NCBI RefSeq assembly: GCF_003170075.1
Contig: NZ_PMZU01000028.1
Coordinates: 1-45,801, forward strand
DNA: 45,801 nucleotides
Direction of reading: 5' to 3'
Source: Methanoregula sp.
GTDB lineage: Archaea > Halobacteriota > Methanomicrobia > Methanomicrobiales > Methanospirillaceae
Program-made: the position numbers and the translations under genes
Shown here: in pieces, positions 37,736 to 45,801 of the stretch
Layout: every line of letters begins with the position of its first letter
Numbering within the stretch: the first letter of the stretch is position 1
The notes under the pieces: model-generated
The model's database searches: none
Seen by the model: only the letters and a program-made list of their open reading frames with translations
What the model was told of the DNA's origin: nothing

Positions 37736-38842
37736 TCAGAGCCGGACCAGTTTGTAATTGCGGCTGCCCATACCCAGTTCTTCCGCGTACTGCAGCTGGC
37801 GCTTGCCGTCCGTGTTCGGCCGCATCCCGGAAAACTTATCCTCACCCGGGGGGTGATGGGTGGAAAGGAACGACTCCGCATACCCCTGCTGCTGGTTCAC
37901 CAGATCGCAGGCCGCCGCATCAATCGCCACCGGGTCTGTTGAGGCAAGGATACCGATGTCCGGGACGATCGAGGCATCGCTCCACGGAGTGCAGTCGCAG
38001 TCCGGTGTGATCCGGGTGAGGAAACTAAGGTAGCCGACCTTTCCCTCTTTACCCTGCACCGCCCCGTACGCGTACTCAATCAGCCGCTCGGTAAAGAGCG
38101 GGATCTCGGTCTCCCAGTCGATATCGATCGCATGCGACGGGCAGACGGTCATACACTCGAAGCAGCCGATGCAGAGGTTCGGGTCAAAGGTAGATTTTTT
38201 CTTGACAAGTGTGATCGCCGACTTCGGGCAGACCGCAACACACTTTCCGCACCCGATACAGAGTGCCCGGATCGGGAACGGCTTTGCCTGGTGCTGCGCC
38301 CGTTTCCCCGCAGGAGGTGCACATCCCATCGCGAGGTTCTTGAGCGCCCCGCCAAACCCAGCCACCTCGTGCCCCTTGAAATGGGTCATCACGATCATGC
38401 TGTCCGCCGCAACAATGTCGCCGGCGATTGTGACCGTTTTAAAGTGCTTCTTTTTGATGGTGACCCTGGCAACGTTTTTCCCGCAGAGCCCGTCCGCAAT
38501 GATCACCGGCGCCCCGATCACCGCGTAATCGAACCCATGGAGCACCGCAGTTGTGATATGGTCGACCGCATTTGAACGGCTCCCGAGATAGAGCGTGTTC
38601 GTATCCGTCACAAACGGCAGGGCACCCGCCTCTTTTACCTTCTCCACGACCTGCCGGACAAAGACAGGACTGATATATGCATCACTACCCCGCTCCCCGA
38701 AATGTAGCTTAATCGCCGTACGATCCCGCTTATGGATACAGGACGAAAAACCGGCGGCATCAAAAAGCCGCCTGATCTTTGCCTCGGTATTCTCATCATT
38801 CGATCGTGCCCGGAGGCTGGCAAACCAGACTGTGCTTTTCAT
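37736..38842 (-). CDS. DUF362 protein with two [4Fe-4S] ferredoxin motifs
   Basis: A 368-residue protein. The N-terminal and C-terminal parts form a DUF362 domain (KLHFGERGSDAYISP, MTHFKGHEVAGFGGALKNL, ILASTDPVAIDAAACDLV). Between them are two classic cluster motifs, C195/C198/C201/C205 and C224/C227/C230/C234. Such proteins are presumed electron carriers or reductases; the reaction is not known. No signal peptide, so cytoplasmic. Transcribed alone. Confidence 0.9.
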   Translation of the reverse strand: MKSTVWFASLRARSNDENTEAKIRRLFDAAGFSSCIHKRDRTAIKLHFGERGSDAYISPVFVRQVVEKVKEAGALPFVTDTNTLYLGSRSNAVDHITTAVLHGFDYAVIGAPVIIADGLCGKNVARVTIKKKHFKTVTIAGDIVAADSMIVMTHFKGHEVAGFGGALKNLAMGCAPPAGKRAQHQAKPFPIRALCIGCGKCVAVCPKSAITLVKKKSTFDPNLCIGCFECMTVCPSHAIDIDWETEIPLFTERLIEYAYGAVQGKEGKVGYLSFLTRITPDCDCTPWSDASIVPDIGILASTDPVAIDAAACDLVNQQQGYAESFLSTHHPPGEDKFSGMRPNTDGKRQLQYAEELGMGSRNYKLVRL

Positions 38843-38900
38843 TTCCGGATCATCCCCGATCGATTATTGTCACGCACATGTATCTATAATTCGTGTCCGG

Positions 38901-40274
38901 TCAGACTATGGTTTCGAGGTTGCGCTTCCGGACCCGGTCCTTTTTAAACTTCTTGAGGTCCCGCGCCCGATCGAAGTACTGGCGCGCCAGGTCATCCCGG
39001 TTCATCTCCTGTACGCAGATACCCATGTTGTTCCAGGCATCGGCATTCTCCGGGTTCTTCTCCAGCAGCCGGTTGAAGGCGTCCACCGCTGCCGAGAGGA
39101 TTTTGTCATCATTCATGAGGATCCCGATCTTCTGGAGCGTCTCGGCACAGGTAGAGAGGATCTCTTCGTCAGCCGGTGCAAGCTCCAGCGCTTTTGTAAC
39201 GGACGCAAGCGCCTCCTCGTTCCGCTCAAGCGCACGGAGACACACGGCACGGTCGTGCCATGCAAAGGCATGCGAAGGATCGATCTCAAGCGCACGGTCA
39301 AAGGCGGCAATTGCATCCTCGTACCGCCCTTCCCGGTAATAGAGCCGGAGACCTTCCATGTAGTTTGCCTTTGATCTGCCGAGCAAGCGGTCAAACATCT
39401 TTCCCTGTCCCGTGGGAACCCCGGTTTTTTCCGGCCCGGCTCCTTTGGATGCCTGCGGGTTTACCAGGACTGTACCGACAGTATGGGTAATGTCGCGGAT
39501 CGCCCCGATGATGCCAATAAAGATCCCGCGCCCGTCAAAGAGGGGGGTTGCCTTCATCCACAGGATCTGCTCACCGCCATCAGTGCCGGTAGATTTAGTC
39601 CACGCGGTAATCGTTCCCTGCTCCTGCGCAATGATCGAATAATTGTTCTGCCGGATTATCGCGGGGTCTTCAAAGACCATGTCCATAAGCATCGGCATCT
39701 TGCGCCCGAAGAAGGGGACGGCATACTCGTAGTCTTTTTTCCCGATCATGTCCCCGGCACCCACACCGGAGAGAGCCGCCATGCCGTCGTTCCATGCGAT
39801 CACCTTACCATCCCGGTCGATTGCAAATGCCGGCTCGCGGAAGAAGTGGACGGCATCGCTCAAGAGTTTCTGCGTGGTCCCGATGCCCCTCCCGGCCGTT
39901 TTTCCTTCAACAGCCCGCCGGATCATATCCGCCATCTCGCGGAGCTGCGGCTGGATATCCTCACCTTTTTTTAAGTAAAAGTTTGCGCCGTTGTTGAGCG
40001 CCTCGATGGCGGTATATTCCCCCCCCGCCCCGGTAAAAATAATGACCGGCGTCAAGTCACCTTTTGACCGGAGGATCTTTAAAAATTCGATGCCGTTGAT
40101 CTCCGGCATATCGTAATCGACGATGATCGCATCGAATGCCTGGTCGTTTAAGAGGACCAGCGATTCTTTGGTGGATCCGGCGGTCCGGACCTTCATATTC
40201 CCGAACCGTTCCAGGAACAGGCGCGTGACGCTGAGCACTTCCTCCTCATCGTCAATGACAAGGACTGAAAGCAT
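38901..40274 (-). CDS. Response regulator REC-PAS-TPR protein
   Basis: A 457-residue signalling protein. The receiver domain (1-120) has DDE at 8-10, phospho-acceptor D53 (IIVDYDMPEINGIEFL), T81 and the KK pair in YLKKGE. A PAS domain follows (about 140-270, FFREPAFAIDRDGKVIAWND), then three or more TPRs (about 315-440, YYREGRYEDAIAAFDRALEI). There is no DNA-binding or enzymatic output domain, so its output is probably protein contact through the TPRs. No kinase gene adjoins it. The order REC-PAS-TPR in one chain is uncommon. Confidence 0.9.
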   Translation of the reverse strand: MLSVLVIDDEEEVLSVTRLFLERFGNMKVRTAGSTKESLVLLNDQAFDAIIVDYDMPEINGIEFLKILRSKGDLTPVIIFTGAGGEYTAIEALNNGANFYLKKGEDIQPQLREMADMIRRAVEGKTAGRGIGTTQKLLSDAVHFFREPAFAIDRDGKVIAWNDGMAALSGVGAGDMIGKKDYEYAVPFFGRKMPMLMDMVFEDPAIIRQNNYSIIAQEQGTITAWTKSTGTDGGEQILWMKATPLFDGRGIFIGIIGAIRDITHTVGTVLVNPQASKGAGPEKTGVPTGQGKMFDRLLGRSKANYMEGLRLYYREGRYEDAIAAFDRALEIDPSHAFAWHDRAVCLRALERNEEALASVTKALELAPADEEILSTCAETLQKIGILMNDDKILSAAVDAFNRLLEKNPENADAWNNMGICVQEMNRDDLARQYFDRARDLKKFKKDRVRKRNLETIV

Positions 40275-40327
40275 TTCTGACCGTTATTTCGTTTATATGA
40301 CGACAAAAGATAAAAAAGAATGTATCC

Positions 40328-40816
40328 TTATTTTCGTTTTGAAAGTTCGTGATCGAGACAGAAGAGGTGCCCGGGAGTATCGCCGATGGTTTTGATCTTT
40401 TCGCAGATCATGACGGCATTTGCCTCCTCCTCAACCTGTTCCTTCACAAACCACTGGAGCACTTCGAAGGTTGCATGATCTTTTTCCCTTATGGCAATGT
40501 CAACAAGGTTGTTTATCATGCCGGTCACCTTCTGTTCGTGCGCATACACTTCTTCAAAAACCTTGCCGGCCGAGGACCACTTTGCCTTGGGTGCCTCGAT
40601 GGTATCAAGGACGACTTTTCCCTGTCGTGCAATGATATAATCGTAGAACTTCATTGCATGGGCCCGTTCCTCCTTTGCCTGGATCATCATCCAGCCGGCA
40701 AACCCCTTGAGATTGAGCGTCTCAAACCAGGCAGACATGCCAAGGTAAAGGTACGATGAGTAGAGCTCGCGGTTGACCTGCCGGTTCAATGCATCTTCCA
40801 TGGTTTTTGATAACAT
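40328..40816 (-). CDS. Ferritin (non-haem, FtnA-like)
   Basis: Stores iron as a 24-subunit shell. The 162-residue protein keeps the ferroxidase-centre ligands E17, E50, H53, E94 and Q127 (NRELYSSYLYL, KEERAHAMKFYDY, VKEQVEEE) of bacterial-type ferritins, and no haem-binding Met as in bacterioferritin. AGGAGG lies 8 nt upstream of the ATG. The promoter is ATTATTAAAAAAC on the minus strand near 40850-40862. In a methanogen it would protect iron-sulfur enzymes from free iron and peroxide. Confidence 0.95.
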   Translation of the reverse strand: MLSKTMEDALNRQVNRELYSSYLYLGMSAWFETLNLKGFAGWMMIQAKEERAHAMKFYDYIIARQGKVVLDTIEAPKAKWSSAGKVFEEVYAHEQKVTGMINNLVDIAIREKDHATFEVLQWFVKEQVEEEANAVMICEKIKTIGDTPGHLFCLDHELSKRK

Positions 40817-40849
40817 ACGGAAAACCTCCTGTCTGCGATGAGATTGGTT

Positions 40850-40862
40850 TGTTTTTTAATAA
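40850..40862 (-). promoter_or_regulatory. TATA box of the ferritin gene
   Basis: Minus-strand ATTATTAAAAAAC lies 34-46 bp before the ferritin start, leaving room for a short leader with the AGGAGG site. Confidence 0.5.
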
Positions 40863-40982
40863 TGGTTTCGGAGGTGACAAAGGATCACCGGTGTCGTTTT
40901 TTATGGTGTCAGCGAAAAAAAGGAGAGAGAAAACCTCCGGAACAGCGTGATCCCGGTGACAGGCAGCCGGACCTTGATTTTT

Positions 40983-41585
40983 TTATGTTTTTTTCCGCTG
41001 TTTTGCAAGAGTATGTAAAAGCCCGGTGAACGGATTCTGTTTTCTGGGGCGGAAAACTCCCTGGTTGACGTACCGCACATCTTCAATGGAGAAGAATGCA
41101 TCAGGATTCGTCTCCTCGATGTGCCGGGTGATCCGTGGGACATCGTCGCGGTTCACAAGGGAAATGATCATTTTGACGCCTCCACGCGCTCCTTTTGCAT
41201 CAAGACTGGTGGTGCCATAATGTTCAGCCTGTAAAAACCCCGTGATCTCTTCTCCTGTTCCATCAGTAGTGATAATGCGCATGATCACCATGCCGATTGA
41301 GAGCCTCTCTTCAATGACGAGACCCACATACGTGCCCAGCGCAAACCCGAAGGCATAGGCGAAGAAGTTCGCGATGTTGGACAGGTTGCTCATCACACCG
41401 ACGATGGCAAGCAGCCAGATAATGATCTCAAAGAATGCGATAATGGGTGCGAGGTACTTGATCCCCTTGGAGAGAAAGACGATCCGGAGTGTCTCCATGC
41501 AGACGTTTGCTACCTGCGCAAGGAAGATGAGCACCGGCAGGATGACCCAGGCATAGATGTCAGGACTGATTAAGAAAAACGCCAT
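40983..41585 (-). CDS. Membrane protein of the DUF2179 / UPF0316 type
   Basis: A 200-residue protein with three hydrophobic helices (about 12-30, 45-64, 73-90) followed by a cytoplasmic DUF2179-like ligand-sensing domain (GMVIMRIITTDGTGEEITGFLQ, KMIISLVNRDDVPRITRHIEET) and a basic tail. It matches UPF0316 proteins (YebE/YitT relatives), of unknown function. Start ATG 41585. Confidence 0.85.
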   Translation of the reverse strand: MAFFLISPDIYAWVILPVLIFLAQVANVCMETLRIVFLSKGIKYLAPIIAFFEIIIWLLAIVGVMSNLSNIANFFAYAFGFALGTYVGLVIEERLSIGMVIMRIITTDGTGEEITGFLQAEHYGTTSLDAKGARGGVKMIISLVNRDDVPRITRHIEETNPDAFFSIEDVRYVNQGVFRPRKQNPFTGLLHTLAKQRKKT

Positions 41586-41756
41586 GTATTTGCCTCAGTT
41601 CACGTTATCCTATGTAATGCCGGCGATTCAGATACACTAAAGAAAAGTTGCCGTCGTTTGTATATCAAGGTTATTCAATATTCAGTTAAAAAACGGGAAA
41701 ATTGGGAAGATTTACATAATTGCACGGGGGAGTGTGCCCGGTTTCCTCCCGGGTCG

Positions 41757-41897
41757 TCACGCGTATTTCGCGGGATCAGCCTCGAATTTCTTCTTGCAGC
41801 CCGGGGCGCAGAAGTAATATCTCTTTCCTTTGTACTCGCTCGTGAACCTTGCCGTCTTCTCGTCAACGGTCATCTTGCAGATCGGGTCGATTGCCAT
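41757..41897 (-). CDS. YHS-domain protein, 46 residues, overlapping the copper ATPase gene
   Basis: On the minus strand, MAIDPICKMTVDEKTARFTS and following residues form one YHS domain: C7 (DPICKM), then the FC-A-PGCKKKF ligands C30 and C34, ending ADPAKYA. YHS domains bind copper or other soft metals and are often next to or fused with CopA-type ATPases. The gene starts inside the copA coding end (28-bp overlap), with GGTGATG upstream of its ATG inside copA, so the two are translated together. It is too short to appear in a minimum-60-codon frame search. The family call is firm; a role in copper delivery or sensing is inference. Confidence 0.9.
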   Translation of the reverse strand: MAIDPICKMTVDEKTARFTSEYKGKRYYFCAPGCKKKFEADPAKYA

Positions 41898-44344
41898 TCC
41901 TTCATCACCAATTGATCTTTTTTCTTTGCTTCCGGTATATACCCTTTGAGGAGGAGGGAGAGGGTCACGACGGTTACCGAACTTGCAGCCATCGCAAGGG
42001 CGGCAAGTTCAGGCCTGAACACAAAGCCGAAGAACGGGTAGAGGATACCGGCGCCCACCGGGATCAGGACTGCGTTGTAGGCAAATGCCCAGAAAATGTT
42101 CTCTTTGATCCTGCCCATCACTTTTTTAGAGAGTTCGAGCGCCGCCACGGCATCGAGCAGGTCGTCCCGCACAAGGACAATCTCCCCACTTTCGATGGCG
42201 ATATCAGTCCCGCTCCCGATCGCGATCCCCACGTCTGCCTGAGCAAGCGCCGGGGCATCGTTGATCCCGTCGCCGACAAATGCAACACGTTCTCCCCGGT
42301 CCTGCATGGCTTTTACTTCCGCGGCTTTTCCTCCCGGGAGGACTTCGGCTACCACCCTGTCGATCCCGATTGTGCGGGCGATGGCTTCTGCCGTGCGCCG
42401 GTTGTCCCCGGTCACCATGACAACGGCGATCCCGTGGGCTTTTAAGCGCCGGACCGCTTCAGCGCTGGTCTCCTTAAGTGTATCCGCGATTGCGATGATG
42501 CCTGCGGGCTCGTGGCCGATAGCGACGAGGATCGCGGTCTTGCCGTCCTGTTCGAATGTGCGGATCTTTGCGTCCATGCCTTCGGGAAGCGCGATGCCGT
42601 TTTCCTGCATAAGCGTGCGGTTGCCCAAGAGCACCTCTTCGCCGAGCACAAGCGCACGGACTCCTTTGCCGCCCAGGGTGTCAAACTTCTCCACCTCTCC
42701 GATTGCGATACCCTTTGCCTGCGCAGCGTGGACAACAGCCTGAGCGAGCGGGTGGTCCGAGTTCTTCTCGACTGCTGCGGCAAGAGAGAGAAGCGTCTCT
42801 TCAGTGACGCCGGTTGCCGCGATATCGGTCACCTCCGGTTTCCCCCGGGTGAGCGTACCGGTCTTGTCGAAGATCACGGTCGTGACCTTCTCTGCAAGTT
42901 CGAGCGCCTCGCCGTTTTTGATGAGGATCCCAAGTTCCGCCCCCCGGCCAATCCCCACCGTCACTGCCGTCGGCGTAGCAAGGCCGAGCGCACACGGGCA
43001 GGCGACTACGAGCACAGAGATGAGGGCCGTGAGACTAAAGAGCAGGGTCGCATTGAGCACGAAGTACCACACAATGAACGCAGCAGCGGCGATGAGAAGG
43101 ACGGCCGGGATGAAGTACGTGACCGCAACATCCGCGATCCGCTGGACGGGCGGCTTTGACCCTTGCGCATCTTCGACGAGTTTGATGATCTGCGCAAGCA
43201 CGGTCTCTTTCCCGATCTTTGTCGCCCTGACCGAGAGGACACCGTTCGTGCTGACTGTGCCGCCGACCACCCGGCTCCCTTTGGCCTTTAAAGGCGGGAT
43301 CGGTTCCCCGGTGATCATCGCCTCGTCCACGTAACTCTCGCCGGTTACGACCTCGCCGTCCACAGGGATCCTGCTGCCGGGTTTTACGATCACGATGTCA
43401 CCGACTACGAGATCCTCGATGGCAACCTCGATCTCTTTCCCGTCACGGATGATCGTTGCAGTCTTTGCCTGGAGCTTGGCCAGTTTCTTAATTGCATCGG
43501 AGGTCCGGCCCTTTGCCCGCGCTTCAAGGTACCGCCCGAGCATCAGAAAAGCGGCGAGCATGATCGCCGTATCGTAGAACATGTAGTCGCTCGTAAGCAC
43601 GACCGAGAACGTGCCCAGCACGCTTGCGACATATGCAACGCCGGTACCCATTGCGTACATCACATCCATGGAAAGAGTCCTGTTCTTAAGTGTCGTCCAT
43701 GCGGCTTTGAAGATGGGGTATGCAACGTAGAAGAAGACCGGTGTCGAGACGACGAGCATGAAATACCCGAGTGCCTGCATGGAGATCCCAAGCGGCACCC
43801 ACATTGCGATCATGAGCGGAATGCTGACCGCAAACCCGATGGAAAACCGCAGCAGCTTGTCGTGCAGGTCGGCGTCCCGTGCCGCTTTTTCCGCCTCGTC
43901 GCTGACCTGCCCGGCTATGCCGAGGTACTGGTACCCGTCGTCCTCGATTGCCCGTTTCATGTCCTCGACCGAGGCAAGGGACGGGTTGTAGGTGACATAG
44001 GCCTGCTCGTTTCCGAGGTTCACGTTCGCGGCGACGACCCCCGGCAGGGCCCGGAGACCCGCCTCGATGGTCTGGACACAGGTGGCGCACATCATGCCGC
44101 CGACTTTGAGCACCACGTCACGATTGGTTACTTCATAGCCCGCGTCGCGGACAGCTTTTTCGAGATCGGTAATTGAGACTTTAGAAGGATCGAACTCCAC
44201 ACGGGCGGTCTCAGTCCCGAAGTTCACCTGCGCCTTTGTGACGTTTTTTACATTTGCAAGCGCTTCTTCCACGGTAACGGCACAGGTGGCGCAGTGCATA
44301 CCGGTAATTTTCAGGTCCGCTTTTTTCTTCACTGGTTCCGGCAC
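41870..44344 (-). CDS. copA: Copper-translocating P-type ATPase CopA
   Basis: P1B-1 ATPase that exports Cu(I). The 824-residue protein has two N-terminal heavy-metal domains, each with a CATC motif (C18/C21 and C86/C89), eight membrane helices, the transport motif CPC (449-451), phosphorylation site DKTGT (D493), SDHPLAQAV with the HP motif, and GDGINDAPAL. The start is GTG 44344 with GGGAGG 8 nt upstream. It is followed by the overlapping YHS gene, forming a two-gene copper module. Confidence 0.95.
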   Translation of the reverse strand: MPEPVKKKADLKITGMHCATCAVTVEEALANVKNVTKAQVNFGTETARVEFDPSKVSITDLEKAVRDAGYEVTNRDVVLKVGGMMCATCVQTIEAGLRALPGVVAANVNLGNEQAYVTYNPSLASVEDMKRAIEDDGYQYLGIAGQVSDEAEKAARDADLHDKLLRFSIGFAVSIPLMIAMWVPLGISMQALGYFMLVVSTPVFFYVAYPIFKAAWTTLKNRTLSMDVMYAMGTGVAYVASVLGTFSVVLTSDYMFYDTAIMLAAFLMLGRYLEARAKGRTSDAIKKLAKLQAKTATIIRDGKEIEVAIEDLVVGDIVIVKPGSRIPVDGEVVTGESYVDEAMITGEPIPPLKAKGSRVVGGTVSTNGVLSVRATKIGKETVLAQIIKLVEDAQGSKPPVQRIADVAVTYFIPAVLLIAAAAFIVWYFVLNATLLFSLTALISVLVVACPCALGLATPTAVTVGIGRGAELGILIKNGEALELAEKVTTVIFDKTGTLTRGKPEVTDIAATGVTEETLLSLAAAVEKNSDHPLAQAVVHAAQAKGIAIGEVEKFDTLGGKGVRALVLGEEVLLGNRTLMQENGIALPEGMDAKIRTFEQDGKTAILVAIGHEPAGIIAIADTLKETSAEAVRRLKAHGIAVVMVTGDNRRTAEAIARTIGIDRVVAEVLPGGKAAEVKAMQDRGERVAFVGDGINDAPALAQADVGIAIGSGTDIAIESGEIVLVRDDLLDAVAALELSKKVMGRIKENIFWAFAYNAVLIPVGAGILYPFFGFVFRPELAALAMAASSVTVVTLSLLLKGYIPEAKKKDQLVMKEWQSTRSAR

Positions 44345-44494
44345 CGGAAAGACCTCCCTTCAGGACAGGGTTTCTTTGTCCGGCATCTCTCTTTTTGTGC
44401 TTATAACAGTTATGAAGGGGACAGCTTGGTACGGGTGGAATATTTATTGCGCCGGACACCAACATGCAGGAGTGAGTACATTTATGGGGATCAC

Positions 44495-44719
44495 ATGAAG
44501 GTAACGATCGATCGGATGCAGTGCGTAAGCTGCGGTTCGTGCTGGGACACGTGCCCGATACTTTTTGTCCAGAATGCGGAAGATTCGTTCAGCGAGATAG
44601 TTCCCGAGTACCAGGAGAAGGGAGATCCCGCGACCAGCATCATACTTCCCGATACTATCGACTGCGCACGCGATGCCGCCGATCTCTGTCCGGCGGCGAT
44701 CATCACCATCGTGGAGTGA
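44495..44719 (+). CDS. Mono-cluster [4Fe-4S] ferredoxin
   Basis: A 74-residue ferredoxin. The cluster cysteines are C10, C13 and C16 (CVSCGSC) with C65 as fourth ligand in DLCPAAI. C20 and C57 occupy the places where mono-cluster ferredoxins such as that of Thermotoga maritima have a disulfide. ATG 44495 follows GGGGAT. It faces away from copA across a 150-bp gap. It is a possible electron donor for the many Fe-S proteins in the window; the true partner is unknown. Confidence 0.92.
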   Translation: MKVTIDRMQCVSCGSCWDTCPILFVQNAEDSFSEIVPEYQEKGDPATSIILPDTIDCARDAADLCPAAIITIVE

Positions 44720-44754
44720 CCTGCACGGATATGGCAAAAAAAGATCGGCCGTGT

Positions 44755-45090
44755 TCACTCGCGGATCATCGTGAGGATCATCCGGAACCGCTCGTGCGCG
44801 AAGACCGCGTGAGGTTTGTTGGCTGGCATGATGATCATCTCGCCGGTCCCGACCGTGAAGGGCTTTTTATTGATCTGCACTTCGGCACTGCCATCGGTCA
44901 CCATGAGCACCGCGTCGAAGGGAGCCGTATGCTCGGAGAGGCCTTCTCCCGCATCAAAGGAGAAAACCGTGATCGTGCCGGCTTTTTTAAAGACTACCAT
45001 CCGGCTCGCGACGGTGCCGGTCTGGTAGGCGATGAGATCGTTTACGTTGAGCACTTTTTCCTTTAAGTCTTCACGTCCGGTATCGGTCAT
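44755..45090 (-). CDS. Small cupin-domain protein
   Basis: A 111-residue single-domain cupin with the double-stranded beta-helix blocks FSFDAGEGLSEHTAPFDAVL and VGTGEMIIMPANKPHAVFA. The His/Glu metal ligands are partly present (EHT, H in KPHAV). ATG 45090 is preferred over GTG 45105 because GGAG lies 7 nt upstream. Function unknown; such cupins bind metals or small ligands. It is divergent from the MscL-type gene. Confidence 0.85.
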   Translation of the reverse strand: MTDTGREDLKEKVLNVNDLIAYQTGTVASRMVVFKKAGTITVFSFDAGEGLSEHTAPFDAVLMVTDGSAEVQINKKPFTVGTGEMIIMPANKPHAVFAHERFRMILTMIRE

Positions 45091-45174
45091 GACAGGCTCC
45101 TGCACAGTGTTTTTTATGCATACGGATATCTGTGCCCGTCCCGCATAATGCCTTCCTGCCGGGTGAGGGGTGGC

Positions 45175-45186
45175 ATGTCATGACAT
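45175..45186. promoter_or_regulatory. 12-bp perfect palindrome between cupin and mscL
   Basis: ATGTCATGACAT is its own reverse complement and lies in the 191-bp divergent gap, about 35 bp upstream of the A/T-rich mscL promoter (AAATAATAATATG, about 45215-45227). A placement like this is typical of a repressor or activator site for one or both genes. Confidence 0.4.
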
Positions 45187-45281
45187 TTTACATTTTATTG
45201 AAAAACAGGACATACAAATAATAATATGGGTAAACACATCAACAAAATGCAGGGATGTTTGCGTCCCGGATGAGGTATACA

Positions 45282-45659
45282 ATGGACGAAAAGAAGACTG
45301 AGGGGAAAGATAAAGACCTCAAAGGAGGCGTCATGGACCTTCGCAAAGGTGCACAGGGGTTCAGCGCAGAGTTCATGGAATTCCTGAACAAATACCAGGT
45401 CATCGGTCTTGCTGTCGCATTTGTCATCGGCTCGGCAGCATCGACGCTGGTCACGGCACTGGTGAAAGATATTATCATGCCATTTGTCGGGGTTCTTATT
45501 CCTGGCGGGGACTGGCAGAGTGCAGTCCTTCAGTTAGGGCCGATCAAATTTATGCCGGGTGATTTTGCCGGTGCTCTGATAAATTTCATCATCATTGCAC
45601 TGGTGATATTCATGCTCGTGAAATACATGTTGAAAGGAGATGTATCCAAGAAAATATAA
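45282..45659 (+). CDS. MscL-type mechanosensitive channel
   Basis: A 125-residue protein. The charged head (MDEKKTEGKDKDLKGG) precedes FSAEFMEFLNKYQVIGLAVA, the family's N-terminal helix and first transmembrane segment, with the glycine/alanine-rich packing face (AVAFVIGSAASTLVTALVKDIIMP) and the second segment (ALINFIIIALVIFMLVKYML). MscL opens under membrane tension to release solutes on osmotic downshift. It is slightly shorter than bacterial MscL, with a reduced C-terminal bundle. GAGGT lies about 6 nt before ATG 45282. Confidence 0.85.
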   Translation: MDEKKTEGKDKDLKGGVMDLRKGAQGFSAEFMEFLNKYQVIGLAVAFVIGSAASTLVTALVKDIIMPFVGVLIPGGDWQSAVLQLGPIKFMPGDFAGALINFIIIALVIFMLVKYMLKGDVSKKI

Positions 45660-45739
45660 TCTCCTTGGCGAGAAACAACAAATTTCCCTATATTTTTGTA
45701 ACCCTCTTTATTCTGAGAGAAAAAGCCAGGGGTTGAAGG

Positions 45740-45801
45740 GTTTGTGGTTGGAGAGAATGGGGGATGATGTCCCCATACCCCCCGGTTGCGATGCCTCCCG
45801 T
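45740..45801. repeat. Dispersed G-run/C-run intergenic repeat, copy C (inverted, cut by window end)
   Basis: Contains GGGGGATGATGTCCCCATACCCCCC; its reverse complement (GGGGGGTATGGGGACATCAT, then CCCCC) matches copy A at about 17595-17622 (GGGGGTATGGGGCGACAG, then CCCCCAT). The rest of the element is probably beyond the window. Confidence 0.6.

Overview
The window looks like a chromosomal segment of a hydrogenotrophic methanogenic archaeon of the order Methanomicrobiales, probably Methanoregula-like. This is inferred from gene content: archaeal-type DnaG, CDP-archaeol synthase, a tetraether-lipid-synthase-type radical SAM protein, methanogenesis marker 14, UPF0058, and PKD-repeat surface proteins. 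Promoters are archaeal, with A/T-rich TATA boxes about 25-30 nt before start codons that often lack a Shine-Dalgarno site. Several other starts carry GGTGAT or GGAGG sites. I see no CRISPR array, tRNA, rRNA, transposase or prophage genes.

Layout. 1-2.7 kb: 3' part of dnaG, a UPF0058 gene, and an alanine dehydrogenase/ornithine cyclodeaminase-family gene broken by one in-frame TGA where the family has tryptophan. 2.7-3.2 kb: a gene-free stretch between convergent genes with GC-rich palindromes and three ATGTACAT sites spaced exactly 19 bp. 3.2-5.35 kb: two archaeal membrane-lipid genes facing away from each other, a Tes-like radical SAM enzyme and carS. 5.36-15.75 kb: nucleotide and arginine genes (pyrE, purD-argF, argG, carAB), interrupted by the methanogenesis marker 14 operon. 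Carbamoyl phosphate made by CarAB would feed ArgF, then ArgG, and also pyrimidine synthesis ending at PyrE. 16-20 kb: a glutaredoxin/ferredoxin-thioredoxin-reductase-rubredoxin operon, a small HEAT protein with a non-standard start, a Cys-rich thioredoxin-like protein, beta-carbonic anhydrase and an alpha/beta hydrolase.

20-30 kb: an AIR-synthase-related protein, a TPR protein, a YkgJ-type cysteine-cluster protein, a lipoprotein, a zinc-ribbon/membrane protein, a second HEAT protein and a large sensor of histidine-kinase architecture that has lost its phospho-acceptor histidine. 30-38.9 kb: metG, an unrecognised methanogen protein, a PKD-repeat surface protein, an RNB-domain ribonuclease, an UPF0173 metallo-hydrolase and a DUF362/ferredoxin protein. 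38.9-45.7 kb: a REC-PAS-TPR protein, ferritin, a DUF2179-type membrane protein, a CopA copper ATPase overlapping a 46-residue YHS protein, a mono-cluster ferredoxin, a cupin and an MscL-type channel.

The gene-free stretches at about 2.8-3.1, 17.57-17.77, 37.53-37.64 and 45.74-45.80 kb share a family of G-run/C-run palindromes (GGGGTACCCC, GGGGGTATGGGG and CTCTTCTTTTTT flanked by C and G runs). This looks like a dispersed, decayed intergenic repeat. The most interesting items are the TGA-broken gene, the 19-bp phased triplet, the pseudo-histidine kinase, the redox fusion operon, the hidden YHS gene, the Tes/CarS pair and the repeat family. Nothing in the window can be called a wholly new system from sequence alone.
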